Positions 1 through 7,248 of a DNA stretch of 10,034 bases are shown here, in pieces (position 1 is the first letter of the stretch; the number at the start of each line of letters is the position of its first letter). The notes under the pieces were generated by a model. The model was given only the letters and a program-made list of their open reading frames with translations, was not told the origin of the DNA and ran no database searches. The translations under genes were made by a program, and so were the position numbers. Source of the DNA: Colimorpha_A sp045543555 (GTDB lineage: Bacteria; Bacillota; Clostridia; Oscillospirales; CAG-272); contig JAZQMQ010000011.1 of assembly GCA_045543555.1 (NCBI GenBank), positions 1-10,034 of the forward strand. Reading direction: 5' to 3'.

Positions 1-1
1 G

Positions 2-2566
2 TGTGAAAAGGGATATTTCACACCCGACAAAAACAACACAAATCCTTCTTTTTCCATTGTAATTCCCCCTCCCAACGTCACGGGTCAGCTTCATATGGGT
101 CACGCCCTGGACGAGACCCTTCAGGACATCCTTGTACGTTACAAGAGAATGCAGGGCTTTAATACTCTTTGGGTCCCCGGAACAGACCACGCGGGCATCG
201 CAACACAGATAAAGGTTGAGGAAAGACTCAGAGTTGACGAGGGTCTTACAAGATACGACCTGGGTCGCGAAAAGTTCCTTGAGAGAGTATGGGGTTGGAA
301 GGACACCTACGAGGCTCGCATCACAGGACAGCTGAAAAAGCTCGGTGCTTCCTGCGACTGGACAAGACAGAGATTCACTATGGACGATGGATGCTCAAAG
401 GCTGTACGCGAGGTGTTCGTAAACCTCTATGACAAGGGTCTTATCTACCGCGGTCACCGTATAATCAACTGGTGTCCTCGCTGCCTCACTGCTCTTTCCG
501 ATGCTGAGGTTGAATATAAGGATCAGCCCGGTAACTTCTGGCACATCAAGTATCCCATAATCGGTGAGGAGGGATACGTTGAGGTTGCTACTACACGTCC
601 CGAGACAATGTTCGGCGATACCGCTGTTGCTGTTAACCCCGAGGACGAAAACACCAAGCATCTCATCGGCAAGACCCTCATTCTTCCCATCGTCAACCGT
701 GAGATCCCCGTGATCGCGGACGATTACGTTGAGATCGGCTTCGGTACAGGCTGTGTTAAGATCACCCCCGCCCACGACCCCAACGACTTCCTTGTAGGTC
801 AGCGTCACGATCTTGAGCAGATCAAGGTAATGAACGACGATGCGACCATGAACGCATATGCGGGCAAGTATGAAGGAATGGACCGTTACGAGTGCCGTAA
901 GGCTCTCGTGGCAGACCTTGACACTCAGGGCTTCCTTGTCAAGACCGTTGCCCACGATCACAACGTAGGCGTTTGCTACCGTTGCGGCACAACAGTTGAA
1001 CCACTCACCTCCGATCAGTGGTTCGTAAGAATGAAGCCTCTTGCCGAACCTGCCATTAAGGCAGTTGAAAGCGGAGACATCAATTTCGTTCCCGAGCGCT
1101 TCTCCAAAAACTATTTCAACTGGATGAACAACATTCTCGACTGGTGTATCTCCCGTCAGCTTTGGTGGGGACACCGTATTCCCGCCTTCTACTGCGACTC
1201 TTGCGGCGAGATGACCGTTTCCAAGGAGGACATCACCGTTTGTCCTAAGTGCGGTCAGCCTGTTCATCAGGATGAGGACGTACTTGACACCTGGTTCTCC
1301 TCCGCGCTCTGGCCATTCTCCACTCTTGGATGGCCCGAAAACACCGACGACCTTAACAGATATTATCCCACAAGCGTTCTTGTAACGGGATACGATATCA
1401 TTACATTCTGGGTATCCAGAATGATATTCTCCGGTCTTGAGCATATGAACGAGAAACCCTTCTCCACCGTATTCATTCACGGTCTTGTACGCGACGCTCA
1501 GGGAAGAAAAATGTCCAAATCTCTCGGTAACGGTATCGATCCCCTTGAAATAATCGAAAAATACGGCGCAGATGCTCTCCGCTTTGCTCTCGTTACGGGT
1601 AACTCCCCCGGAAACGATATGCGCTTCTCTGATGAGAAAATCGAGGCGGCAAGAAACTTCAACAACAAGATCTGGAATGCTTCGAGATTCGTTCGTATGA
1701 ACCTCGACATCGAGACTGTTTCCCTGCCCGAAATTTCTGTTCTTCAGACCGAAGATAAGTGGCTCCTTTCCCGATTCAACCGTCTCTGCCGCGAGGTTGC
1801 GGAAAATCTCGACAAGTTTGAGCTTGGTGTAGCACTTTCCAAGCTTTACGATTTTGTTTGGGACGTATTCTGCGACTGGTATATAGAGCTTGTTAAGTCC
1901 CGTCTTAATGCCAAGGGTACCGAGGACAACCTCGTTTGCCAGAACGTTATCGCATACGTTCTTTCCGAGACAATGAAGCTCCTCCATCCCTTCCTCCCCT
2001 TCATCACCGAGGAGATCTGGCAGAGCCTTCCCCACGATGGCGAGAGCATTATGATAAGCCGCTTCCCCGAATATCGCGATGAGTTTAACTTCCCCGAGGA
2101 CGAGGCTTCGATGGAGAGGATCATCACCGTTATCAAGGCGATAAGAAACCGCCGTGCAGAGATGAACGTTCCTCCGTCAAGAAAGGCAAAGCTCTATATC
2201 GTAACTGATTATAAGGATACCTTCAACGCTCACGCAGGCGTGTTTTTCAGCCGTCTTGCATCAGCCTCCGAGACCGAGATCGTTGACAGTTATGCTGACG
2301 AAAATGCAGTACAGCTAGTTACCGACTGTGCAAAAGCATATATTCCCCTTGCAGACATCATCGACACCGAGAAGGAGCTTGCACGTCTTACCAAGGAAAA
2401 GGAAAACACTCTCGGTGAGATCGCAAGACTCGAAAAAAAGCTTTCAAACGAAGGATTCGTAGCAAAGGCTCCCGCCGCAGTAGTTGAGGGCGAGAAGGCT
2501 AAGCTCAACAAGTATAAAGAGACACTTCAGGGTATCGAAGATGCAATAACGGCTCTTCCGAGATAA
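2..2566 (+). CDS. valS: Valine--tRNA ligase (ValRS), 5' end cut by window edge
   Basis: This enzyme charges tRNA-Val with valine in the cytoplasm and hydrolyses mischarged threonine. The frame is open from base 2, so the start codon lies upstream. The first ATG in the frame (base 95) is internal, because the codons before it encode PPPNVTGQLH leading into the class I HIGH motif (HMGH, 92-103). The KMSKS loop is at 1508-1522. The editing (CP1) domain shows TTRPETMFGDTA from about 591 and HDPNDF at 773-790. Four CxxC pairs (473-484, 974-985, 1193-1204, 1241-1252) could form two zinc knuckles. The C-terminus (about 2360-2560) is the charged coiled-coil arm typical of ValRS. About 854 residues are present; family members have roughly 880, so a few dozen residues are missing. 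Any T-box leader would lie outside the window. It appears to head a transcript with the next two genes. Identity is secure. Confidence 0.98.
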   Translation, partial: CEKGYFTPDKNNTNPSFSIVIPPPNVTGQLHMGHALDETLQDILVRYKRMQGFNTLWVPGTDHAGIATQIKVEERLRVDEGLTRYDLGREKFLERVWGWKDTYEARITGQLKKLGASCDWTRQRFTMDDGCSKAVREVFVNLYDKGLIYRGHRIINWCPRCLTALSDAEVEYKDQPGNFWHIKYPIIGEEGYVEVATTRPETMFGDTAVAVNPEDENTKHLIGKTLILPIVNREIPVIADDYVEIGFGTGCVKITPAHDPNDFLVGQRHDLEQIKVMNDDATMNAYAGKYEGMDRYECRKALVADLDTQGFLVKTVAHDHNVGVCYRCGTTVEPLTSDQWFVRMKPLAEPAIKAVESGDINFVPERFSKNYFNWMNNILDWCISRQLWWGHRIPAFYCDSCGEMTVSKEDITVCPKCGQPVHQDEDVLDTWFSSALWPFSTLGWPENTDDLNRYYPTSVLVTGYDIITFWVSRMIFSGLEHMNEKPFSTVFIHGLVRDAQGRKMSKSLGNGIDPLEIIEKYGADALRFALVTGNSPGNDMRFSDEKIEAARNFNNKIWNASRFVRMNLDIETVSLPEISVLQTEDKWLLSRFNRLCREVAENLDKFELGVALSKLYDFVWDVFCDWYIELVKSRLNAKGTEDNLVCQNVIAYVLSETMKLLHPFLPFITEEIWQSLPHDGESIMISRFPEYRDEFNFPEDEASMERIITVIKAIRNRRAEMNVPPSRKAKLYIVTDYKDTFNAHAGVFFSRLASASETEIVDSYADENAVQLVTDCAKAYIPLADIIDTEKELARLTKEKENTLGEIARLEKKLSNEGFVAKAPAAVVEGEKAKLNKYKETLQGIEDAITALPR

Positions 2567-2581
2567 TAAAGGAGTATATCA

Positions 2582-3133
2582 ATGAAAAAGTTTCCGATCA
2601 GATTCTATAAATGGGAAAAGCACGATTACTGCCCTCCCTCATGGGGCGAGGTAAAGCTTACCGACAAGACCCTTTATATAAAAATGACCTGTATCGAAAG
2701 CACTCCTTTTGCACGTTACACTCACGGTCCCGACGCTAACGTGTACTGCGATAGCTGTATGGAGTTTTTCTTCTCATTTAACGAACTTCAGCCGGCCTAT
2801 GTCAATCTCGAAATGAATTCTATCGGCGGATACTACTGTGCATACCACACCTGTCCGGAACAAAAGGAGTATTGCATCTCGTTCACAAACGATGGTTTCC
2901 CACGTGCAACGGTCAGCGATGACCAGTGGGTAGTTGAAGCTACATTTGATCTTGATAAGCTCAAAAAGCTCTTTGGCATAAGCGAGATAACTTCATTTGC
3001 AGCTAACTTCTACAAATGCGGAGACGAGACCGAAAAGCCTCATTACGGTATGTATAATGAGGTCATCTGGGAGACCCCCTCTTTCCACCGTCCTGAATTC
3101 TTCGCAAAAATTCCACTTGAGGATATCAAATAA
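2582..3133 (+). CDS. CBM9-like (carbohydrate-binding family 9-like) cytoplasmic protein
   Basis: This is a 183-residue protein with the look of the CBM9_2/DOMON-like beta-sandwich family. Visible landmarks are an acidic/cysteine segment ending in an EFFFSF strand (about residues 52-67), a YVNLEMNSIGG stretch (about 73-83) and a WVVEATFDLDKL strand near residue 117. The family normally binds sugars at the ends of glycans, but many members stand alone with unknown ligands. No signal peptide or membrane segment is visible, so it should be cytoplasmic, which is unusual for a carbohydrate-binding module. The start is set by an AAAGGAG ribosome site (2568-2574) seven bases before the ATG. It follows valS by 15 bases and its stop overlaps the next ATG by one base (TAATG), so it is translationally coupled to the UPF0291 gene. 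The family assignment is by pattern only; the ligand is unknown. Confidence 0.75.
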   Translation: MKKFPIRFYKWEKHDYCPPSWGEVKLTDKTLYIKMTCIESTPFARYTHGPDANVYCDSCMEFFFSFNELQPAYVNLEMNSIGGYYCAYHTCPEQKEYCISFTNDGFPRATVSDDQWVVEATFDLDKLKKLFGISEITSFAANFYKCGDETEKPHYGMYNEVIWETPSFHRPEFFAKIPLEDIK

Positions 3134-3339
3134 TGGAACAGTCAAAGATCGACCGCATAAACGCGCTCGCAAAGAAATCAAAAACCGAAGAGGGCCTTAC
3201 CCCCGAGGAAAAGGCGGAGCAGAAGAAGCTTCGCGAGGAATACATACTCGATTTCCGCGCGGGTATGAGAGGTATTCTCGATAATACCTATATCGAATAT
3301 CCCGACGGAACAAGACGGAAGGTCGAAAAGAAGGATTAA
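3133..3339 (+). CDS. UPF0291 / DUF896 family protein (YnzC-like)
   Basis: This is a 68-residue, highly charged protein with the family signature: KIDRINALAKKSK, then LTPEEKAEQKKLREEYI, then a DNTYIEYPDGT segment before a lysine-rich tail. In Bacillus relatives (YnzC) the fold is a two-helix antiparallel hairpin with a flexible C-terminus. Some family members have been linked to the SOS regulon, but the molecular role is unknown. Its ATG overlaps the TAA of the preceding gene by one base and it has no strong ribosome site of its own, so translation probably relies on reinitiation. It is the last gene of the plus-strand group, with the terminator hairpin starting nine bases after its stop. Full length for the family. 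Confidence 0.93.
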   Translation: MEQSKIDRINALAKKSKTEEGLTPEEKAEQKKLREEYILDFRAGMRGILDNTYIEYPDGTRRKVEKKD

Positions 3340-3347
3340 GCAATAAC

Positions 3348-3383
3348 AAAAACGCTTCTCACAGCAGTGAGAAGCGTTTTTTT
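3348..3383. terminator. Bidirectional rho-independent terminator between convergent units
   Basis: A perfect 11-bp stem (ACGCTTCTCAC 3352-3362 with GTGAGAAGCGT 3367-3377) closes a four-base AGCA loop and is extended by an A run on the left and a T run on the right. On the plus strand it is followed by a T tract (3377-3383) and ends the valS group. Read on the minus strand, the A run becomes a T tract (TTTTTGTTATT), so it also ends the seven-gene minus-strand unit. The TAA stop of the minus-strand gene (3384-3382) lies inside the tract, leaving no spacer between stop and hairpin. Confidence 0.93.
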
Positions 3384-4164
3384 ACGGTTCGTAATCTTCA
3401 AAAATGAACGTAGAATAATATTTTGAGGCTTTTAGCTCGTCCTCTTTACTTTTTGGAGTCCAACATACCATGTGTGCTCCAAGCAACTTGCAAAGTCTTG
3501 CAGACAAACCGCAGTATTTGTACTCATAGGCAATAAAGTGAGGCCTGGAAAGAAAATTCATAAGCAGATGCCTGAGCATCATATGCAAAAAATTAAATTT
3601 CTCGCCTCTTTTTTTTCCAAAGGCTGTTGAAAGCTGACCGCGTACCACATTTTTGCGATTTTTCTTAAACCATCTCACGTGGATCGGGTTAAATGACTCT
3701 ACACAATATAGCCCATTATAACAATCAAGAAGCTCCGCCGCTTTTTCACACACCTCGGTGTTGAAATCCTCGCCCTTGATCTCAGCTACAAGGGGTACCT
3801 TACCATCAAGAACCGCCAACACCTCGCTCAAAGTCGGAACACCGATATGGTTAAGCTCCTCGCATCTCAGATCCTTAACCTTTTTTTCAATTCCAAATAC
3901 ACGCTTAAGGTCGTAATCGTGAGTCACAACCGGTATCTTATCCGATGAAAGCTGAATATCGAGCTCAACACCGTAGCCCTTTTCAACAGCCTTTTTGAAG
4001 GCTTCAAGAGTATTTTCAACGGTCTGACCGCCGTGGAGACCTCGGTGAGCTATATACTTTCCGTCAAAAGCCTTGGCTTTTCTGCCGTCTGCGGGGAATA
4101 TCAGAAACAGATAAATACCGATAATCGACGCCGTCACTGCAAGGAATATATAAAATACTTCCAT
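3382..4164 (-). CDS. Membrane-anchored glycerophosphodiester phosphodiesterase (GDPD family)
   Basis: This is a predicted metal-dependent TIM-barrel phosphodiesterase that hydrolyses glycerophosphodiesters to an alcohol and glycerol-3-phosphate. With the start chosen here (260 residues), a single N-terminal transmembrane helix (about 3-24) comes first. The catalytic signatures follow: AHRG (H40, R41), VEN (E50), VELD (E67, D69) and THD (H82). PLVAEIKG and a C-terminal VCWTP strand fit the family. No key residue is missing. The frame is open further upstream, to a TTG at 4191 and an ATG at 4179. I prefer the ATG at 4164 because it lies one base after the transporter stop (TGATATG), like other junctions in this unit, and begins directly at the membrane helix; the GGACGG upstream is only a weak ribosome site. 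It is the last gene of the minus-strand unit. Substrates could be phospholipid headgroup products or teichoic-acid-type polymers. Confidence 0.9.
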   Translation of the reverse strand: MEVFYIFLAVTASIIGIYLFLIFPADGRKAKAFDGKYIAHRGLHGGQTVENTLEAFKKAVEKGYGVELDIQLSSDKIPVVTHDYDLKRVFGIEKKVKDLRCEELNHIGVPTLSEVLAVLDGKVPLVAEIKGEDFNTEVCEKAAELLDCYNGLYCVESFNPIHVRWFKKNRKNVVRGQLSTAFGKKRGEKFNFLHMMLRHLLMNFLSRPHFIAYEYKYCGLSARLCKLLGAHMVCWTPKSKEDELKASKYYSTFIFEDYEP

Positions 4165-4165
4165 A

Positions 4166-5719
4166 TCAACCGTCCACATCGAGATTTTCAAGCACCGACG
4201 CCTTGGCAGGCGCCTTCGAATCTCCGTGCTTTACGAAAAGCATTGTGACAATTGCCAGAGCTGCAAATATTGCGGCATAGGGGAAAAGTACGGTTTCTGC
4301 TATCTTATCCATAAAGAATCCGGAAAGGATAGGAGTTGCTATCTGCGCCGCCATAGAAGCGGTGTAATAATAGCCCGTATATTTACCGGTATTTGAGCCT
4401 GTACACATCTCAACGACCATCGGGAAGGAGTTTACGTTAATCGTTGCCCAACCGATGCCGGCAAGAGCAAACAGTACGTTCATAACAAGAGTCGGGCTTG
4501 ACGCTCTCATAAACGATGCAAAGCCGAATGCGGCAGTAAGCATCACAACTCCGCCGATAATAGTCTTTTTTCTGCCTATCTTGGACGCGATAATACCTGC
4601 AGGGATATATGCTACGATTGCCGCGCCCTGAGCGATGAGCATAGTGGTATTATAGTCCTTATTGAGAATATTGGTTGCGTAAACCGCATACTTAGAGGTA
4701 ACCGCATTGTATCCGAAATACCAAAGAGCGACCGATAAGAGTATAAAGATAAGCGACATAAGCTCGGATTTGTCGAGCTTCTTTTCGGGCGCGTCATTCT
4801 CTTGAGCAGCCTCCTCGACTCCGTATCTTACGCTGTCCACCTGCATTTCTTGCGCCCACTTTCTTTCGCGGACTGTAAGAACAAAGACAATAAGAGACAC
4901 AAGCATTACTCCCGCTATCACTCCGTAATAAACGGTGTAGCTCATAAGCTGATTTTTAACAGCGGAGGTAGCAAACACCATTCCCAGCACAAGAACGAGA
5001 ATGCCTCCCGCCGTACCCATAAGGTTGATTACAGCGTTAGCCTTCGAACGCAGTGGCTTTATCGTAACGTCGGGCATCAAAGCCACCGCAGGACTTCTGA
5101 ATATCGACATTGAAAGCAGCAGAGCAAACAGAAGAAGGACGAACAGTATAAGCTCGGTGCTGTTCTCGGCAGTTTTTGAAGCAACGTATGCCTGACGCGC
5201 AGGAGCAACGTAAGAGGTGTAGTAGCTAACCGTTTTGCCGTCTATCTCACGCTCGTCGTCGGAGCGTATCTGTGTAAAATCTTCCTTTGTGAACTTTTCT
5301 GACAGAACGAATTTATCACCGTCGGGAGTCTTAAGCACAACGTCTTTTTTTGCATCGTAAACGATCTCAAGAGCAGCAGGGTCATCAATTTTTGACACCT
5401 CGGAAATATTCTTAAGTTGAGAGTTATCAACAAATGAAAGACCGACAAGCAAAACTGCGGCAAGAAGCGTTCCTATAACGACAAATGGCGTTCTTTTGCC
5501 ATGCTTTCCCTTGCATTTGTCAGACAAACTTCCGAAAAACGGCAAAAGGAACAGGGAAAGAATGTTGTCAAACGCCATAATAACGCCCGACCAAGTTTGT
5601 GACATTCCGAATTTGTTTGTGAGAATTACGGGAATCGTCGCATCGTATGCCTGCCAGAAGGCTGTTATTGCAAAGAAGGCAAAACCTACCAAAATGACTC
5701 TCTTGTAATTAAGCTTCAT
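4166..5719 (-). CDS. MFS transporter, SLC45/GPH-like, with large extracellular insert
   Basis: This is a 517-residue polytopic membrane protein of the major facilitator superfamily. The cytoplasmic 2-3 loop carries GSLSDKCKGKHGKRTP (63-78) and the second half carries the matching ASKIGRKKT loop (about 378-386). Together with an RSPAVALMPD segment (208-217) this resembles the SLC45/sucrose or glycoside-cation symporter branch, so a sugar or glycoside is a reasonable guess for the substrate. About 12 helices can be placed. Residues about 98-188, between helices 3 and 4, form a hydrophilic segment of about 90 residues that the topology puts outside the cell; most MFS proteins have a short loop there. 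Its ATG is one base after the gtrA-type stop, with an AGAGG ribosome site (5730-5726) inside the upstream gene. A further hydrophilic linker (about 285-318) is the usual central loop. Substrate is not determinable from sequence alone. Confidence 0.88.
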   Translation of the reverse strand: MKLNYKRVILVGFAFFAITAFWQAYDATIPVILTNKFGMSQTWSGVIMAFDNILSLFLLPFFGSLSDKCKGKHGKRTPFVVIGTLLAAVLLVGLSFVDNSQLKNISEVSKIDDPAALEIVYDAKKDVVLKTPDGDKFVLSEKFTKEDFTQIRSDDEREIDGKTVSYYTSYVAPARQAYVASKTAENSTELILFVLLLFALLLSMSIFRSPAVALMPDVTIKPLRSKANAVINLMGTAGGILVLVLGMVFATSAVKNQLMSYTVYYGVIAGVMLVSLIVFVLTVRERKWAQEMQVDSVRYGVEEAAQENDAPEKKLDKSELMSLIFILLSVALWYFGYNAVTSKYAVYATNILNKDYNTTMLIAQGAAIVAYIPAGIIASKIGRKKTIIGGVVMLTAAFGFASFMRASSPTLVMNVLFALAGIGWATINVNSFPMVVEMCTGSNTGKYTGYYYTASMAAQIATPILSGFFMDKIAETVLFPYAAIFAALAIVTMLFVKHGDSKAPAKASVLENLDVDG

Positions 5720-5720
5720 A

Positions 5721-6149
5721 TTAAACCTCTTTATCTTTTTTTATGTTTTTCTCAAAAACGAGCTTGCTCAAAATATAGTTTACTATTACAACAATCACAG
5801 CGGCTGCCAATTTTACAGGCAAGGTCTTAAACGACAGCATATCTACAGCGACAAGGAATATTCCCTCCTGCAAAAGCAGGGAGAAAACACGGCCTCCGCA
5901 AAATCCCGCAAATTCCGCGCTCACCGCCTGTATACTTGTCCTTTTGCTGTTAAATACCCATATTTTGTTGACAACAAAAGCAAAGATCACAGCACATATC
6001 CAGGCTATCACGTTTGCCGCATGGTGATTTATTACGCTATACAAAGCAATCGACACCGCAAAATCAACAACGGTCGTCAGTACTCCGAATATAACGTATA
6101 GTATAAGCTTTTTCTTTGAAATTAAAAAAGCTTTAAGCTTATTTATCAT
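5721..6149 (-). CDS. GtrA family membrane protein
   Basis: This is a 142-residue protein with four predicted transmembrane helices (about 15-40, 46-64, 78-102, 112-132). GtrA landmarks are visible: YVIFGVLTTVVDF in helix 1, FVVNKIWVF at the end of helix 2 and NYILSKLVFE at the end of helix 4. Family members act with bactoprenol-linked glucosyltransferases or polysaccharide assembly, possibly moving lipid-linked sugars across the membrane. No partner glycosyltransferase is encoded nearby. The start is supported by an AAGGA ribosome site just before the preceding stop (AAAGGATAGGAAA then ATG). The transporter gene begins one base after its stop, so these two membrane proteins are translated together. 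Confidence 0.92.
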   Translation of the reverse strand: MINKLKAFLISKKKLILYVIFGVLTTVVDFAVSIALYSVINHHAANVIAWICAVIFAFVVNKIWVFNSKRTSIQAVSAEFAGFCGGRVFSLLLQEGIFLVAVDMLSFKTLPVKLAAAVIVVIVNYILSKLVFEKNIKKDKEV

Positions 6150-6153
6150 TTTC

Positions 6154-6747
6154 CTATCCTTTGTTTATCTTGAGAACAATTTTTTTGTATACTTCGTAGC
6201 TGTACAAAAGCTCAAGCGCCTCAACAAGTGCGCCTGATGATATGTTTTGGGGCAGATTACACTCCCTGCACAGCGCCCTTCTCTTTTCGGAGCTTCCTGC
6301 TCCGCCCATGAGACCGTCCTCGTACAGATCAGCCCTTGTAACACGGCGGATATTATCTTTTTCCGCTCCCACCTCAAACGGAGAAAGAAGCTCCGTCAAA
6401 AGCTCGACGTCGATTCCCTCCACCCCGAGAAGTCCCTCCTTGGAAGGCGCTTCCTTGCGCTTTTCCTTACCTGCGATTTCAGGTATATAGAGATTAATGA
6501 GCTTGTCGGGAGGAATTATTGAACGAAGATGGTTTCTTATTACGAGTCCGCCGCCATCGCTGTCGGTTAAAACTATAAGTCCCGAGATCTCGGCAATACG
6601 GCGCAGCATATCATTTTTTTCTTTATTTTTAAAAACGCCAAAGCCGTCGAGAACTATGATCTGACTTTCGATAATTGATGAAAGCTTGATCTTATCGTAC
6701 TTTCCTTCTACGACTATCGGGCATTTCAGCCTTAGCTTTTTCTTCAT
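6154..6747 (-). CDS. Toprim-DUF4093 protein, RNase M5 (RnmV)-like
   Basis: This is a 197-residue protein with an N-terminal Toprim fold. The catalytic glutamate is in IVVEGKYDKI (E14) and the metal-binding acidic pair is in LTDSDGGG (D62, D64). A C-terminal DUF4093-type region follows, with LGVEGIDVELL (about 107-117) and a DLYEDGLMGGAGSSEKRR stretch aligning by eye with the DLIHAGLIGGPA region of Bacillus RNase M5. RNase M5 matures 5S rRNA with ribosomal protein L18. The acidic motif here reads TDSDGGG rather than the TDPDFPG of Bacillus RnmV, so this is probably the clostridial sister family rather than canonical RnmV; its RNA target is uncertain. The ATG sits 56 bases inside the upstream membrane-protein gene, and no later start would retain the Toprim glutamate motif. 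The ribosome site is weak (GAACGAAAG), suggesting coupling. Confidence 0.85.
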   Translation of the reverse strand: MKKKLRLKCPIVVEGKYDKIKLSSIIESQIIVLDGFGVFKNKEKNDMLRRIAEISGLIVLTDSDGGGLVIRNHLRSIIPPDKLINLYIPEIAGKEKRKEAPSKEGLLGVEGIDVELLTELLSPFEVGAEKDNIRRVTRADLYEDGLMGGAGSSEKRRALCRECNLPQNISSGALVEALELLYSYEVYKKIVLKINKG

Positions 6748-7243
6748 TTTTCTTTCGTTCCAGTTCCTTTTTGTCCTTTATAACAATGTATATCGCAGAC
6801 GCTATCGAAATCGCAGTAATAAGTCCGCTCAAAACAAGCAGCACCACTTCTCTGTCCACTTCAAATAGTGGCGGTATCGACATAAATGACATTAGCGGAA
6901 GCGAGAATATCAGCATCATCATTTCAAAAAATGCGTCCTCAGCAATATCGGTCGTTCCGGATAGTGTGAATATCAGATAACTAATAAATCCCAAGCCAAA
7001 AAGCAATGCATATATTATCGGAACGATCTCCTTGGAATAAAGAACTGCCAATACAATTCCCGCCGCAATAGACACTGCTGTCAAAATCGACATAGATACC
7101 GACAATCCGCTTTTAATCAAACCCGACTGTGACGCAAAAAGCTGATATGTCGCGGATATCAGCATAACAGCAAGCGTTGGCGCTATAATGAGAGCGCTTA
7201 TAAGCTTATCCTTAAAATCAAATTTCATTATGTTGTTTTTCAT
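6692..7243 (-). CDS. Unrecognised five-helix integral membrane protein
   Basis: I do not recognise the family. The 183-residue product has five hydrophobic helices (about 14-36, 48-70, 73-94, 105-122, 132-156). A strongly charged, mostly basic tail follows (157-183, rich in K, E and R), probably cytoplasmic. A methionine-rich stretch with FFEMMM lies in the fourth helix. It has no signal peptide and no catalytic motif I can name. The last 18 or so codons are shared out of frame with the start of the Toprim gene. Its ATG lies five bases after the holA stop, with TAGGAAAA acting as both stop and weak ribosome site. Reality is supported by uninterrupted membrane character and by filling the space between two certain genes of the same strand. 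Function unknown. Confidence 0.8.
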   Translation of the reverse strand: MKNNIMKFDFKDKLISALIIAPTLAVMLISATYQLFASQSGLIKSGLSVSMSILTAVSIAAGIVLAVLYSKEIVPIIYALLFGLGFISYLIFTLSGTTDIAEDAFFEMMMLIFSLPLMSFMSIPPLFEVDREVVLLVLSGLITAISIASAIYIVIKDKKELERKKNEEKAKAEMPDSRRRKVR

Positions 7244-7248
7244 TTTTC

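Noticed and set aside
395..2035. A 546-codon open frame antisense to valS
   Set aside because: It lies wholly inside the certain valS gene on the opposite strand. Its translation shows no family motifs, and it is explained by valS codon bias leaving few stops in one antisense frame.
2997..3284. A plus-strand 95-codon frame bridging the CBM9-like and UPF0291 genes
   Set aside because: It overlaps two genes with recognisable families in another frame and has no ribosome site or family features of its own.
4165..4191. Longer start of the GDPD protein at a TTG (4191) or ATG (4179)
   Set aside because: Neither has a ribosome site, and both put charged or polar residues before the membrane helix. 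The ATG at 4164 fits the one-base spacing seen elsewhere in the unit. They cannot be fully excluded.
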